Assembly: GCF_016801865.2 (NCBI RefSeq)
Contig: NC_068938.1
Location: forward strand, 10,230,520-10,294,519
Direction of reading: 5' to 3'
DNA length: 64,000 nt
Source of the DNA: Culex pipiens pallens
Taxonomy: Eukaryota > Arthropoda > Insecta > Diptera > Culicidae
In this document: positions 1-10,636 of the stretch, piece by piece
Position numbering within the stretch: position 1 is the first letter of the stretch
Layout: the number at the start of each line of letters is the position of its first letter
Position numbers and translations under genes: made by a program
The notes under the pieces: generated by a model
What the model saw: only the letters and a program-made list of their open reading frames with translations
Told to the model about the DNA's origin: nothing
Database searches by the model: none

Positions 1-441
1 GCTCTTGATTTTTATTGCAGATAAGGAAATTTATGTTAATTATTTATTGTGCACATTTTATAACCGTTCCGACGATATCATATGGGTTGGTCGGTGGAGG
101 TTGGTGCTGGTGACCCTGGTGTGGAATCCGTAAGCCGCGGTGGAGATTGCTCGCGGATGGTGCGGTATGTCCGGTTGATTTGATGCATTGCACGCGATAA
201 GAACCGCAGTTCAGGGTGTTGTTTCGAGCAGATTGTTTTTACTGGTGAAGTTCACGGACAACTGCACTTCGTTACGCGAGGCAGTGACTAATTGGCGTAT
301 TATTTTTTGAGAGCAAAAGTTGGTCACAGTTTGGATGCGTATTGTGTTCTGTGACCTTAGTAGGTTTCAAAAGTTATTTGGTAGTTGAATAGTTCTCTTG
401 TTGTAAAGTTATTTCGTGTGATTCTGAGACAAAAAATGTGT
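1..441. other. Left edge, no gene recognised
   Basis: This stretch is less AT-rich than the block to its right, especially between about 60 and 290. I see no long open frame, no recognisable protein and no repeat shared with the rest of the window. It ends where the long inverted repeat starts at 442. Confidence 0.5.
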
Positions 442-638
442 GGGTAATTCTCCACCAACTCACACGAAATCGGAAAAAGTTGCCCCGACCCCTCTTCGAT
501 TTTCGTGAAACTTTGCTCTTAGGAATAATTTTGGTCCCTGATCACGAATCCGAGGTCCATTTTTCGATATTTCGTGACGGTGGGGCGGTACGACCCCTTT
601 CATTTTTCTGGTTTTTTACTAAGACACGTTTTTCAGTG

Positions 639-954
639 CTGACCGAGCCACGTAGCCTAGTGGTAACGCTCCCGCCTAGTAAGCGGTAGATCGGGGTTCA
701 AATCCCGGCTCGGACCAACACAACTAGTGATCTTTTCCCTTCTGGATTCGATTGCTTAGTAAAGGGAAGGTAGTGTATCGTCACAAACTGGACCTTATCA
801 CAACACCTTAGGCAGGCGACCTATGGAATGTTAACATTAAACTTAACATGTTAACATTAAGTTGATTAATAAACTGTCACTGAATCCGCTTTGTAAATGC
901 CGGCCCCGATACTCTTCAAGGGTGTTCCCCTCAGGAACTGGGAAAGATTTACTT
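639..954 (+). mobile_element. tRNA-derived SINE, copy 1
   Basis: The insertion is bounded by a perfect 13 bp duplication, ACGTTTTTCAGTG, at 626-638 and 955-967. The opposite arm of the host palindrome (about 2345-2385) preserves the uninterrupted site, so the SINE arrived after the inverted duplication formed. The first 79 bases hold a tRNA-like head, followed by AACACAACTAGTGATC and an unrelated body. A second copy with the same head-body junction lies on the minus strand at 6139-6245. There is no poly-A tail; the 3' end is TTACTT-like. Confidence 0.85.
643..717 (+). other. tRNA-Thr(AGT)-like head of the SINE, with encoded CCA
   Basis: The acceptor stem CCGAGCC pairs perfectly with GGCTCGG and is followed by A and an encoded CCA at 715-717. 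The A box TAGCCTAGTGG and B box GGTTCAAATCC match Pol III consensus. The anticodon loop reads CTAGTAA, giving AGT (Thr). It lies inside a duplicated-target insertion and continues into a SINE body, so it is the promoter head of a retroposon and not a functional tRNA gene. Confidence 0.8.
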
Positions 955-2539
955 ACGTTTTTCAGTGATTTGAAGCTCGCAACCGTGAAGAAATAGAAAT
1001 TTGGTGTCAAAGGGACTTTTGTGTAAAATAAGAGGTCGATTTGATGGCTTACTCAAAAAATCAAAAAAAAAAAACTTACTCAAAATTCCGAAAAAACGTA
1101 TTTTTCATCAAAAAAAGTTAAAAAATATCAAAACAAGTTAAAAAATCAAAAAAAAAAAAGCTTACTCAAAATTCCGAAAAAACGTATTTTTCATCAAAAA
1201 AAGTTAAAAAATAATTTTAAAATCACTGTCATTTCCTGTTACTCAACTGTCGAAAATCGTGAGACATGTCATTTTATGGGAAATTTAATGTACTTTTCGA
1301 ATCTGAAATAACCCAGAAGGGTAATTTTTCATTTAGAACAAAATTTTTCATTTTAAAATTACGTGTTTTTTCTTACTTTGCAGGGTTACATTTTAGAGTG
1401 TAACAATGTTCTACAAAGTTGTTGAGCAGAGAAAAACAAAAAAAATGATATAAAGACATAAGGGGTTTGCATGTATTCTTCACGAGTTATCAGAATTTTA
1501 CAAAAAAGTTTTTTGAAAAAGTTATGATTTTGACCATTTTTGACCAGTTTTTTTAAATTTTTATCCCCAAAAACTCAATCGTGTGCTTTTGAAAGTATTT
1601 ATTTCGGAATGTTCAGCTAATTTTGCATAAGAATGACCCCTTGGATGATTGTTGTGGCTTGTGCACTGCTTGTATGTGGGGATTTTTCGAAAATAAAAAA
1701 AAAACAAACCGGATACACTCACTCATCACAAAAATATTTTTTTTGAAAAAAAAACTGATTCTCGCAATGTACGAGTCACAACAATCGTCCAAGGGGTTAT
1801 TCTTATGCAAAAATAGCTGAGCTTTCCGAAAAAAATACTTTCAAAAGCACACAATTGAGTTTTTGGGGATAAAAATTCGAAAAACTGGTCAAAAATGGTC
1901 AAAATCATAACTTTTTCAAAAAACTTTTTTGTAAAATTCTGATAACTCGTGAAGAATACATGCAAACCCCTTATGTCTTTATATAAATTTTTTTGTTTTT
2001 CTCTGCTCAACAACTTTGTAGAACATTGTTACACTCTAAAATGCAACCCTGCAAAGTAAGAAAAAACACGAAATTTTAAAATGAAAAATTTTGTTCTAAA
2101 TGAAAAATTACCCTTCTGGGTTATTTCAGATTCGAAAAGTACATTAAATTTCCCATAAAATGACATGTCTCACGATTTTTGACAGTTGAGTAACGGGAAA
2201 TGGCAGTGATTTTAAAACTATTTTTTAACTTTTTTTGATGAAAAATACGTTTTTTCGGAATTTTGAGTAAGCCATCAAATCGGGCGTCTAATTTTACACA
2301 AAAGTCCCTTTGACATCAAATTTCTATCTCTTCACGGTTGCGAGCTACAAATCACTGAAAAACGTGTCTTAGTAAAAAACCAGAAAAATGAAAGGGGTCG
2401 TACCGCCCCACCGTCACGAAATATCGAAAAATGGACCTCGGACTCGTGATCAGGGACCAAAATTACCCCTTAGAGCAAAGTTTCACGCAAATCGAAGAGG
2501 GGTCGGGGCAACTGCTGTGTGAGTTGGCGAGAATGACCC

Positions 2540-3947
2540 GTGTGTGTTTTTTTAAATTCTAATTATCAAGTCGAATTCTGTGCAAAGTAACAAAATGCAA
2601 CTTTTTTCAATTCAATTGTTATGACTTGAGGCAAGGAGTTTTCTGATTTTAGTTTAATATCTCATGTTTGGAATCAAGTCTTGTAAAGACCACATTACAA
2701 ACTTTAATATTGCCATACTTTACTAATCAATATTGCAAGTAAGGGAGTTACAAAAAAAAAATAACAAAAGTGATTATTGTATTGTAATTTACAAAATCCG
2801 ATTCGAATTTAAGATTTTCTGTTGCCATGAATATATCACTACATTACAAAAGCAATCAAAGTTGAACTTTACCCAACTAGAACCAGAATCACCCAGAAGG
2901 CATCAACGTTCTCAGATTAAGATTACAATGCGTCTCTCAACGTGTTTCCCTTGCGTCATCCAACAACCGGCTCTATTCTGATTAGAGTACTTTCCCAGTT
3001 CTGATTGTTACCACAGACCAGACTCTGAGATGATGATCACCGCGGGTTGATCAACCCTGTTACGCACCGCTTCAATCGCTGCATCTCCCCGATAATGCCC
3101 CTTCATGAGTCCATCGACCCACTTAAGTCAGTCGCCCCCAGTGAGTCACCACCAATTTCCTCTGGGAGGAGGGGAAAATTTCGATTAGAAACAAAAGAAT
3201 TGGCGCCAGCTCCCAGAAGGGCGGGGAAATTCGGTGCCGAGAACGCATGTGAGGGGAAAACACCCCAGTGCGAAATCTGCGAGTTGTTTTTTTCGCTCAA
3301 CTGATCGAGAAGTCTCGAGAAGTACACAAAGTTACTCCGGCGCTGACTTGGTGCTCGTCGTCGTCGTCGCCACCGTCCATTAAAACCAAATCTTAATCTT
3401 ATCATTTTTCTCAACTTATATATTTATTTTACTTCCAGACATTGATTTTCATTCGTACAATAAATTTTGTTTTTAAGTGAGCCTGTGCTTCAAGATCACA
3501 GGAGTGGGACGACGTTGGAGGAAATTATCTTGGCGGTGGATTCTCGTTGAAGCCGGATTATGAAGGGCACTGCTCTGGTTTTCATCATCGCCGAGCGAAC
3601 GTTTCTCTATCGCCGCGATCCTGAGCGATCGCCGTTAGTGTTGAGAGTAGCGCTTCAAACGTTTTGTTTGTGGTCGCGGCGGAACCACACCTATGTTCTA
3701 GTTTTGGGTCTTCTTTGGTGGAGAGTGAGTGAGCGAGAGAGAAGTGATTTAATTCATTGATTAAGGGTGCATTACGTGCGATTTGAACGTTGGAGAAGAC
3801 ATTCTGAATAAATTCAGTTTGAAAAAGTAATGAATGTTCAAATGTTTTTTCTAGATTTTACCGATTTTACCACAAACATCTGATTGAAACAAATATTTTC
3901 ATTTTTAATCAAAGTAGGCGTTTTTGGGTTTTAGAGATTTTTGTCTA
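2540..3947. other. Single-copy-looking stretch, no gene supported
   Basis: AT-rich sequence to about 3000, then a more GC-balanced island (about 3040-3780). The island has short open frames on both strands but none resembles a protein family or has convincing splice borders. It may be regulatory or intronic DNA; nothing specific can be assigned. Confidence 0.4.
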
Positions 3948-4470
3948 AAATCTCGATTTTATTAAAAAAATGGAGATCGAAGTAGGTCGCGTGGCGGGTC
4001 GGACGCAAATTTTTGTGCTCCTGTCATTAACATGGAGTTTTGATTTTTTTTTTATGTTTGAGGCAAAATTTAAATGTCTTTGAAGTTATTTAAACGGTTT
4101 GCGAATGTTCTAAAACTTGTGCTCCTAGTGAAGAAGGAAACTGTTTGGTCCGCGCCGGAAGTGAAAGTGAGAAGGAGACCATCAAACTGCCAAGGGAACC
4201 AAGAGAATTACTGAATTCGCGTTACGGACAGCTTTATACCGGACGGTGCTGGGTGGCGTTAGTCATCAAATTCTGGTCTGAAGAGGATTACTGGAAGTTG
4301 GCCAACTGCGTGGAGCTGAAAGTCTGATTTTTTGGATCCGTCAGGATCGCCGCCTGCGGTCGTAATTTGGATGTGTGCTTCCTCCGGCATTGAACGGCTG
4401 TTCAAGATCATGTTGTTCAAACCCGGTGAGGAATTTCCTTTTTGCATCTTATTTAATTTCAAGCGTTGAA

Positions 4471-4545
4471 GGAGTGGCCGTGGCTGAATGGTTACGGTGT
4501 TCGCTGTATAAGCGAATGGTCTTGGGTTCGATTCCCATCTGCTCC
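4471..4545 (+). other. tRNA-like domain inside the CA-tailed retroposon
   Basis: The ends GGAGTGG and CTGCTCC form a seven-pair acceptor stem allowing G-U. The A box is TGGCTGAATGG and the B box is GGTTCGATTCC, both good Pol III matches. The anticodon arm TTCGC/GCGAA encloses TGTATAA, which has G instead of the invariant T33. That base argues against a working tRNA and for a SINE-like Pol III head. Confidence 0.65.
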
Positions 4546-4609
4546 CAACGAGAAAGTTAAAGAAATATAAATTCGTGAAACTCCTGAACATGAACGAAAA
4601 ATTAAAGTT

Positions 4610-4679
4610 GCTCGAGGCGGGGTTCGATCCCCCGTCCAGGTTGATAAACAAAAAGGCTAACCACTAGTCCATCGTGGCT
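4610..4679 (-). other. Antisense tRNA-like domain, convergent with 4471-4545
   Basis: On the minus strand an A-box-like GGACTAGTGGTTAG is followed about 35 bases later by a B box, GATCGAACC. The spacing is tRNA-like but I cannot fold an acceptor stem. It faces the plus-strand domain across roughly 65 bases. Confidence 0.5.
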
Positions 4680-5314
4680 TGATGAGCTATGACTGGAATT
4701 AGGAATACTGTTACTGCTAACTATATACGCGCTGGGTCTTTGTCCATTTGACAAAGGTTCGGAAGTTCTGAATAACGTTTGAATTTGATTGATGCAAACG
4801 TTCTTCAGGGCGGGGCTTGTCGATAAAGCTGAAGTACCTCGCGCTCGGCTAGCCAGCGTAGAAATGGGTCACCGAAGCTCGGCAGAGCTAACACTTTCAA
4901 ATGCCTATGCGAGTTATTTGCATGTATAGAATGTCAAATTCTAAAATACATGGAAACAACTCAATTTGTAAGAAGCGGCCGCGTGGTCCCGTTTGATTGG
5001 TTGCACACACACACACACACACACACAAATCTCGATTTTATTAAAAAAATAATTTTGTTCTATAAAAATGCCGAGTTTGCACTGATTTCACAGATTGTTT
5101 TACCTGAACTATGAATTGACCCTAAAAATGTCGGGCAAAGAAGCATTAATTGATTATAAATTTACAATTCATAACTCGAATTTACTGTATTGGCTTAATT
5201 TTGCTTGATGATTTTACCACGTAATGTAAAACATTTTGCAAAATGGATCAGCTATTGAAGCAAAAAATCACCATTTATTTTATTATACAATGGATTCCAT
5301 ATGGTAGCTCATTA

Positions 5315-5449
5315 CACGGAGAAAAAAGAGTTCTCAAAATCGTGAACAAACGATTTTGAAAAACGTACCATGGCATTTTAACACTTTGTTCATGGTTCCC
5401 ATTTTCATGAACGCTTGTTCACGATTTTGGGAACTCTTTTTTCTCCGTG
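5315..5449. mobile_element. Short MITE, CACGGAG family, 135 bp
   Basis: The termini CACGGAGAAAAAAGAGTTC and its complement are nearly perfect inverted repeats flanked by TA on both sides (5313-5314, 5450-5451). The interior carries further inverted copies of TCGTGAACAA. A longer relative with the same ends is at 40868-41534. Confidence 0.85.
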
Positions 5450-5742
5450 TAGAGAGCTTGGATTTTAGACATTTCTGGATTCAATAAAAGAATTTCTTCT
5501 TTTATTAACCACTATTTCCAATATTTGTGATAAATTTCAATTCATAACTCCTTCTTGGTAACAAATTTAAAAGGAAAAGTATTTGAGAAATTTAAACCAA
5601 TTTTTCATTAACTTTGGTTCACATCTTTAAAAAATCAAAATCTATTCTTTTGAAGAGCATTTCTCTAGTTTTTCGTTGATTTTAATTTTTGCAATTTTTT
5701 ATTTCCATCGATTCTGTAAGTCGCAAAATTGGTTTCTCCATA

Positions 5743-5881
5743 GGCTTCATCCATAAAGTACGTCACGCTAAAATCAGCCAAAATTTACCCCCCCCCTCCC
5801 CCCCTTTGTCACGCTTTTCCTTTACTTATAACATGCAATGTCACACTTGCTCATCCATGGACATACTTTATGGATGACGCC
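5743..5881. mobile_element. Short MITE with CATCCATAAAGTA ends, 139 bp
   Basis: The left end GGCTTCATCCATAAAGTA is inverted at the right as TACTTTATGGATGACGCC. A C-rich run lies in the middle. The ends resemble those of the larger element at 47699-50141, suggesting one superfamily. Confidence 0.75.
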
Positions 5882-6138
5882 ATACAAGTCTCCATTCAAA
5901 CTTGGGTGCGAAAATGTTTGAAAACCTGGACTTTTCAGAAAAAAAATAATGCATGGAAAAAGAATTCCCTCATTTTATTATTTAACTTTTTATCACCAAA
6001 GCTAGATTTTCGCTAATTTTTTAAACATGTTTTTTACACTTTGAAAAGTTTCAAAAATAACAATAGATTTTTTATCAGGATTCATTTTTGGATGTAAAAT
6101 TAAACCAAAAAGTAATTCAAGATGTGACAATTAGCTGG

Positions 6139-6245
6139 CTAAGCAATCGAATCCAGAAGGGAAAAGATCACCAGTTGTGTTGGTCCGAGCCGGGATTTGA
6201 ACCCCGATCAAGGCGGAAGCGTTACCACTGGGCTACGTGGCTCGG
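6139..6245 (-). mobile_element. tRNA-derived SINE, copy 2 (head and proximal body)
   Basis: Reading from 6245 downwards this matches the SINE at 639-954 through the head, the encoded ACCA and about 45 bases of body. Its A box TAGCCCAGTGG and B box GGTTCAAATCC are intact. Relative to copy 1 it lacks roughly ten bases of the anticodon arm, so it cannot fold as a tRNA. The lower boundary of the copy is uncertain. Confidence 0.75.
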
Positions 6246-6289
6246 TCATATTTTCAAATTGCTATCGAATAAAAAAGGAGTTTTTATAG

Positions 6290-6966
6290 CAGCGGTTCTC
6301 AACCTTTTTCGACCAATTCCCCCCTTGGATTTTTTTCAGGACCTTTAATTATAAATTTAGTTAAATTTATGTAGAAAGATACAATTTTGCATCACAAAAT
6401 TTTTTTCTACTCTTGCAATAAAAGTACAAATTCTCAGCGATTTGTTTTAACAATTTTTCATAACCTGCTCATGGTCAATGGAATGCAAATGTCTAAAGAA
6501 AAACATTAAGATTAGCTCATAACCAAAAAAACAGTACTCGAGGAAATTATAAAAAATGCACTGCTCATGTTTGAAAGAATGTCAATGAATTCTGTATCAC
6601 AGACATTTAGTACAGCTAATTTTTGAAAACTAGAACAACAATATTCAAGAACTCTTTATGTTTCAAACAATATGAAAATTCAGAGAAATTTATTTCTTCG
6701 AAAAAACATTCATAATTTTAGTTTTTGCCCGTTATATTTTAGACATTTTCAAAAATAAACCGAAAAAATGGCAAGGAAATTCACATATTTCACAAGCAGT
6801 TTAAAAATAATTATAAGCATTAAACATTGATAAAAGTGTCCTAGATTTTTTTTTGTTTTTAGCAAAAAACGTTCAAAACAAAGAATTTCTATTGCATCCT
6901 CATTCCCCCCCAAGAATGGCCAAATTCCCCCCCAGGGAGGAATTCCTCACCGGTTGAGAAACACTG
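6290..6966. mobile_element. hAT-type MITE, 677 bp
   Basis: The termini CAGCGGTTCTCAACC and CGGTTGAGAAACACTG are hAT-style inverted repeats. A perfect 8 bp target duplication, TTTTATAG, sits at 6282-6289 and 6967-6974, the length expected for hAT. Both subterminal regions contain CCCCCC runs. There is no coding capacity. Confidence 0.92.
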
Positions 6967-6974
6967 TTTTATAG

Positions 6975-8150
6975 TCTTTTATGACATTGCACAGTGGTCC
7001 AGAACGCAAAATTAAGTGGAAAATGGATTTTCCGAAAAATTATGACTTTTTGGAGCTTTGGTGTCTTCAGAAGCGTTGTTGCAAATGGAATAGGGCAACT
7101 TTTGATTTGGTTCAAAATTAGAGTGGTTCACGATTAGGTTGATTTTGAAAATCTAACTTTCCAGAAATTTTTTCGTCTTCTAAAAAGTTGTTGGGATTGC
7201 TAATCCAAGCAACTTTGTCGAAGACACCAAAATTTTATCTCGAAATCTACGCCTTCTACGACCAAATTTAGAGAAAGCATCTGAGCAAACCTTCAATCAA
7301 TCAGTTTTTTATACGTAGCAATTCAGGGTAAAGTTTTAGAGAAAAGTGTTGATGCAGTTTTGAGCACTTTTAGAGCTATGAAAAACGAACATTTTTATTT
7401 TCTGACAAGTCAATTTGGACTTAAGGGTCAAAAGTTACAGCCATTTTAAGGTAAAAAAGATGCAAATTTAAAGCTCAAATATCTCGAAAAGGCGCAGGTC
7501 AAATTTCAAGCGCCAAATTGCATTCGAAAGAGGAGATCTAGCAATATAAACGCTGAAAAAACCCAGAGGTATTATTCTTAAAACTCTAATTTTCAAGGGA
7601 AAAGTGTATGGGACCACCCTAACGAAATTCGAAAATTGTCCAACTATATGTTTTTCTATGTAATTTTTCCCGCTGAACCTAAATCTGCCCTCAGAATTGA
7701 GTCAAAAATCATAAATATTTATAAGGGCCCTCTTTTTTTAATAGACGATATCTTGGAAACAACTGATCCCGTATTCAATGGTAAAAATAAAACTTTTGTA
7801 AATTTTTCTCATAATTTTTTGAGGAAATATTTTTTGTGATTCAGTATTTTACAGAATAAAAATAATTTCAAAACTTTAGTGTAATCACAGTGTTTGGTCA
7901 TAAAACAACATTATAGAAATTTAATGGAATAGATAATATTCAAAACTTTATGCAAAGTTCTTTGTCATATTGGTAATGTGTAACATAACCACTTGCATCT
8001 TTTTTTTATATATATTTTCTGATACCAGTTTGATTGGTATGAGACTAGAAACGCTTTGATTTTTTTTTAATTTGCGCCTAATACAATTATTTTCATTACA
8101 TAGTTTACTACACAAATTTTTGTGCAGAAAAAATACAAAGAATAGAATAG
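6975..8150. other. AT-rich interspersed-repeat-like DNA
   Basis: Low-complexity AT-rich sequence with no gene. A segment near 6993-7620 begins with CAGTGGTCC and ends near GGACCACCCT, which hints at an old inverted-repeat element, but the match is short. Nothing else can be assigned. Confidence 0.4.
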
Positions 8151-9080
8151 AGAATAGAGAATTCCAAAGCGGCGCCTGGGGAATGCCCCCGGCACACGGT
8201 GGCGGTACCTCGCCGACCATCAGACGACCACATAACTCGATGCGTGGCCAACCTCCGCTCGAAATCGCTCCGCGCGCGCGCTTATCAATCTGGTTCACTC
8301 TTGGCATTCTGTCCAGAAGAGACAGAGTTTCCTCCCTCCCGATGCTTAACCCTTTCGACCGTGGACGTTCGGGATGTGTTGTCTGGAAATTTTATTGGTA
8401 TGGCGCCGAAAATATTTCCGACCTTATCGATTCACAATCGGATGGTGGTGGTGGCGCTGGAGCACCAACTCCGCGGTTTACGATGATAAATTGAGCTTGT
8501 CCAAGGTGAATCATCCCCGCAACGACGACGGAAGCGGGGGTTCAGAACACTACGCTAGACCGCCGGCCTGGTTGACCGCGATTCCGCAACGTGTTTTTTT
8601 GTGTGTGTTGTTCTTGAACCAACTCATTCATTCATATCCATTCACACTATACATGGAGGAGGAGGAGGTTGGAGCTGAAAAAGGACTTGTCCCCTTCTCT
8701 ACGGTAGGCGATGATGCTCGTTAGCGCTAGTTTTATGACTGCACCAGGTTCACCTGCCTCTGCCCACGCTGGAATGTCCCACTACCGGAGGAGGAGAAGA
8801 AGGAGGTGTCGGAGAGCCGGTCGTAAATGTCACCCATTAGTAATTAAACGTGTTACTTTATGGATGTTGTTTTGGCTCCCCCCCCTGCTGCAGGGGAGGT
8901 CTCTCTCTTTGTAGGAGGGCAGAGTGACCGCAGTGACCGGTAACGTCTTACTACGACAACAACAGTTAATGGTTGATACAAAAGAAAAAAAGGCTTCTGA
9001 TTGCGTTGACCACATGGCAGGAGATGATATCTGATTGTGTTTCTAGACCGGATCGAGATCGGTGCCGATTGATGGAATGT
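8151..9080. other. GC-balanced island, no gene supported
   Basis: This block is clearly richer in G and C than its flanks. It contains overlapping open frames of up to 140 codons on both strands, with low-complexity Pro, Gly and Arg stretches and no recognisable domain. I interpret it as non-coding unique sequence, possibly regulatory. Confidence 0.4.
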
Positions 9081-9722
9081 GGTCCAATTTGTTATTATTT
9101 TTAAAGATGAGTAATTCTGTGCGTTTTTTGCATTTTTTTTTCGAAATTTTCTATTTGATTTCGTTGAAACTTTGTGTCAACAGATACCATTTTGCATCAT
9201 TGGTTTTCCTATAGAAGTCTTCATACAATTTTTTGGTCATACAAGATGATCCTGTAAAAAAATCTTCAAATTTTCAGATCTCTCTGGTGCAAGGATTGAA
9301 TAATCGCAAAAAAATCTTTTTCGCTTGCAAGCATTCTTCACGCGTGAAAGAAAGAGGAGATGAAACACGCAATAGAAAATCGCTCCTGAACTTCTAGAAG
9401 AAAATCAATCTGTTGAAGATTTTTTGTGAATTTCTATGTTAGCACCGCTTGAAATTCTATATTTAGTTTCGTTTACACACATTGCCCATCTACAAAATAG
9501 TGACAGGTCATTTTTCGACGTGTGACGTTATACCTGCAAGTGTAGTAGTGGATAAGATGTTCCGCCGAACATCAAGATTGTGATTTTTATAGATTCCTTT
9601 TACCGGTTTTTTGTGCGCTAGAGAGGAGAGTCATGTTCTGTTTCGATTTTTTCTCTTGATGAACGTAATAAGATTTTCTTTTGATGATGATTCTTCCATT
9701 GCTGCTCTAGGGTCTTTGGCAA
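9081..9722. other. AT-rich spacer
   Basis: No gene. The 9170-9250 stretch (ACCATTTTGCATCATTGG, then TCTTCATACAATTTT) resembles the repeat-like block at 57700-57800, so it is probably degraded interspersed repeat. Confidence 0.35.
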
Positions 9723-9890
9723 GGGAGCGTTTTTTTATTACTTAACGCAAAAAATCGGATTTTTAGACCCCCTCCCCCCCTCGTAACAAAATTTCCATAC
9801 AAATTTTAAAAAAATTGTATAAAGCGTAACACGGCCTCCGACCCCCACCCCCCTCCCCCCAACTGCGTTACGTACTAAAAGAACGCTCCC
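9723..9890. mobile_element. Short MITE with GGGAGCGTT ends, 168 bp
   Basis: The left end GGGAGCGTTTTTTTATTAC is inverted at the right as GTACTAAAAGAACGCTCCC. A 3 bp direct repeat, CAA, flanks it (9720-9722, 9891-9893). The interior has two C-rich runs. It is non-coding. Confidence 0.8.
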
Positions 9891-9893
9891 CAA

Positions 9894-10243
9894 CATGGTG
9901 GTACTTATAAAGATTTGTTAACGTGTTTGTAAAACAAAATTTAGAATTCTGATACTTCCCTTCCCCACGTTGCACAACGAAATAAAAATAAAAATGAAAG
10001 GAACTTTTGAAAATGATGATATGTTTTGTAAAATATTGAAGATATGGCCAACACAATTGTCAAAAATCATTTTTAAACCAAATCATTACAAATTTCAAAT
10101 TTGTATTCGTAAAAGCACAGATAGATAATAATTTTCTGAAAATATAGATTTTTTGCAATTCTTTTCAATAAAAATAATCTAACCTAACATATTACTAGGG
10201 CTGCGGAATCAAGTAGCTTTTGAAGCGGTTGAGTATCTTCTTG
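9894..10243. other. Short AT-rich spacer
   Basis: No gene or repeat is recognised between the MITE ending at 9890 and the one starting at 10244. Confidence 0.4.
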
Positions 10244-10636
10244 TACACCCAGAACTGGGCATCGGCATACGAGAGGATAAAGAGCACGATTCGGTAGTAA
10301 AATGGTACTGTGTGCGGACGGAGAGGATAAATCCCGAAATTACCGAGAGTACTTTACTCATGGGTTCATCTTCAAAAAAAGTTCATCTGTCAAAAAAAAG
10401 TACTGGTACCGAGCCTCGATCCCAAGACCTTCGACATATTGAACCGTGCCTTTGCCGTATGGGCCACCATGGTTGGGTGACTAAGTTGCGGTCATTTGTC
10501 CATATAAGCCACTCAATTGGATGAACTGTTCCAATGAACGAATGAACACGCGAGAGGACTATACTCTCGCAAAATAGCACTTTCCTCACGTTTCTTTTCG
10601 TGAGGACTATCCTCTCGTTCTTTAGCTTTGGGTGTA
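10244..10636. mobile_element. MITE with TACACCCA ends carrying a tRNA-like core
   Basis: The left end TACACCCAGAACT is inverted at the right (CTTTGGGTGTA). Subterminal ACGAGAGGAT motifs are also inverted. The internal segment 10407-10470 carries Pol III boxes on the minus strand. No coding capacity. Confidence 0.7.
10407..10470 (-). other. tRNA-like domain inside a MITE
   Basis: On the minus strand the A box TGGCCCATACGG and B box GGATCGAGGC match Pol III consensus at tRNA-like spacing. The sequence does not fold as a clean cloverleaf. It is likely a captured SINE head or pseudo-tRNA. Confidence 0.55.

Larger units (their letters stand above)
442..2539. repeat. Long inverted repeat (foldback element), about 2.1 kb
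   Basis: The two arms are near-perfect reverse complements. The left end begins GGGTAATTCTCC and the right end finishes with its complement, GAGAATGACCC. Both ends continue into a CCAACTCACAC motif. The centre of symmetry is near 1715. The left arm is longer because it carries a SINE at 639-954 and a tandem duplication of about 80 bp near 1060-1210. A partial third copy of one arm lies at 32515-33130, so this is a dispersed family and not a one-off duplication. Open frames inside (for example 1613-1820 on both strands) mirror each other through the palindrome and are not genes. No transposase is visible, so it is probably non-autonomous. Confidence 0.85.
3972..5026 (+). mobile_element. 1.05 kb retroposon with CA-repeat tail and 24 bp target duplication
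   Basis: A 24 bp direct repeat at 3948-3971 and 5027-5050 (it includes ATCTCGATTTTATT) flanks the insertion exactly. The 3' end is a (CA)n run at about 5003-5026, a simple-repeat tail typical of target-primed reverse transcription. The body is less AT-rich than its surroundings. Two tRNA-like segments point towards each other in the middle (4471-4545 plus, 4610-4679 minus). A 60-codon open frame upstream of them, ending at 4327, matches nothing I recognise. No reverse transcriptase is present, so it must have been moved in trans. It could be a large composite SINE or a 5'-truncated LINE with SINE insertions. Confidence 0.8.

Noticed and set aside
643..717. Functional tRNA-Thr gene
   Set aside because: It lies inside a duplicated-target insertion, has an encoded CCA and continues into a SINE body shared with a second copy.
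1613..1820. Overlapping 65-codon frames on opposite strands
   Set aside because: They are mirror images created by the centre of the 442-2539 palindrome.
8072..8494. 140-codon open frame
   Set aside because: Starts in AT-rich repeat, runs into a GC-balanced island, with no recognisable domain.
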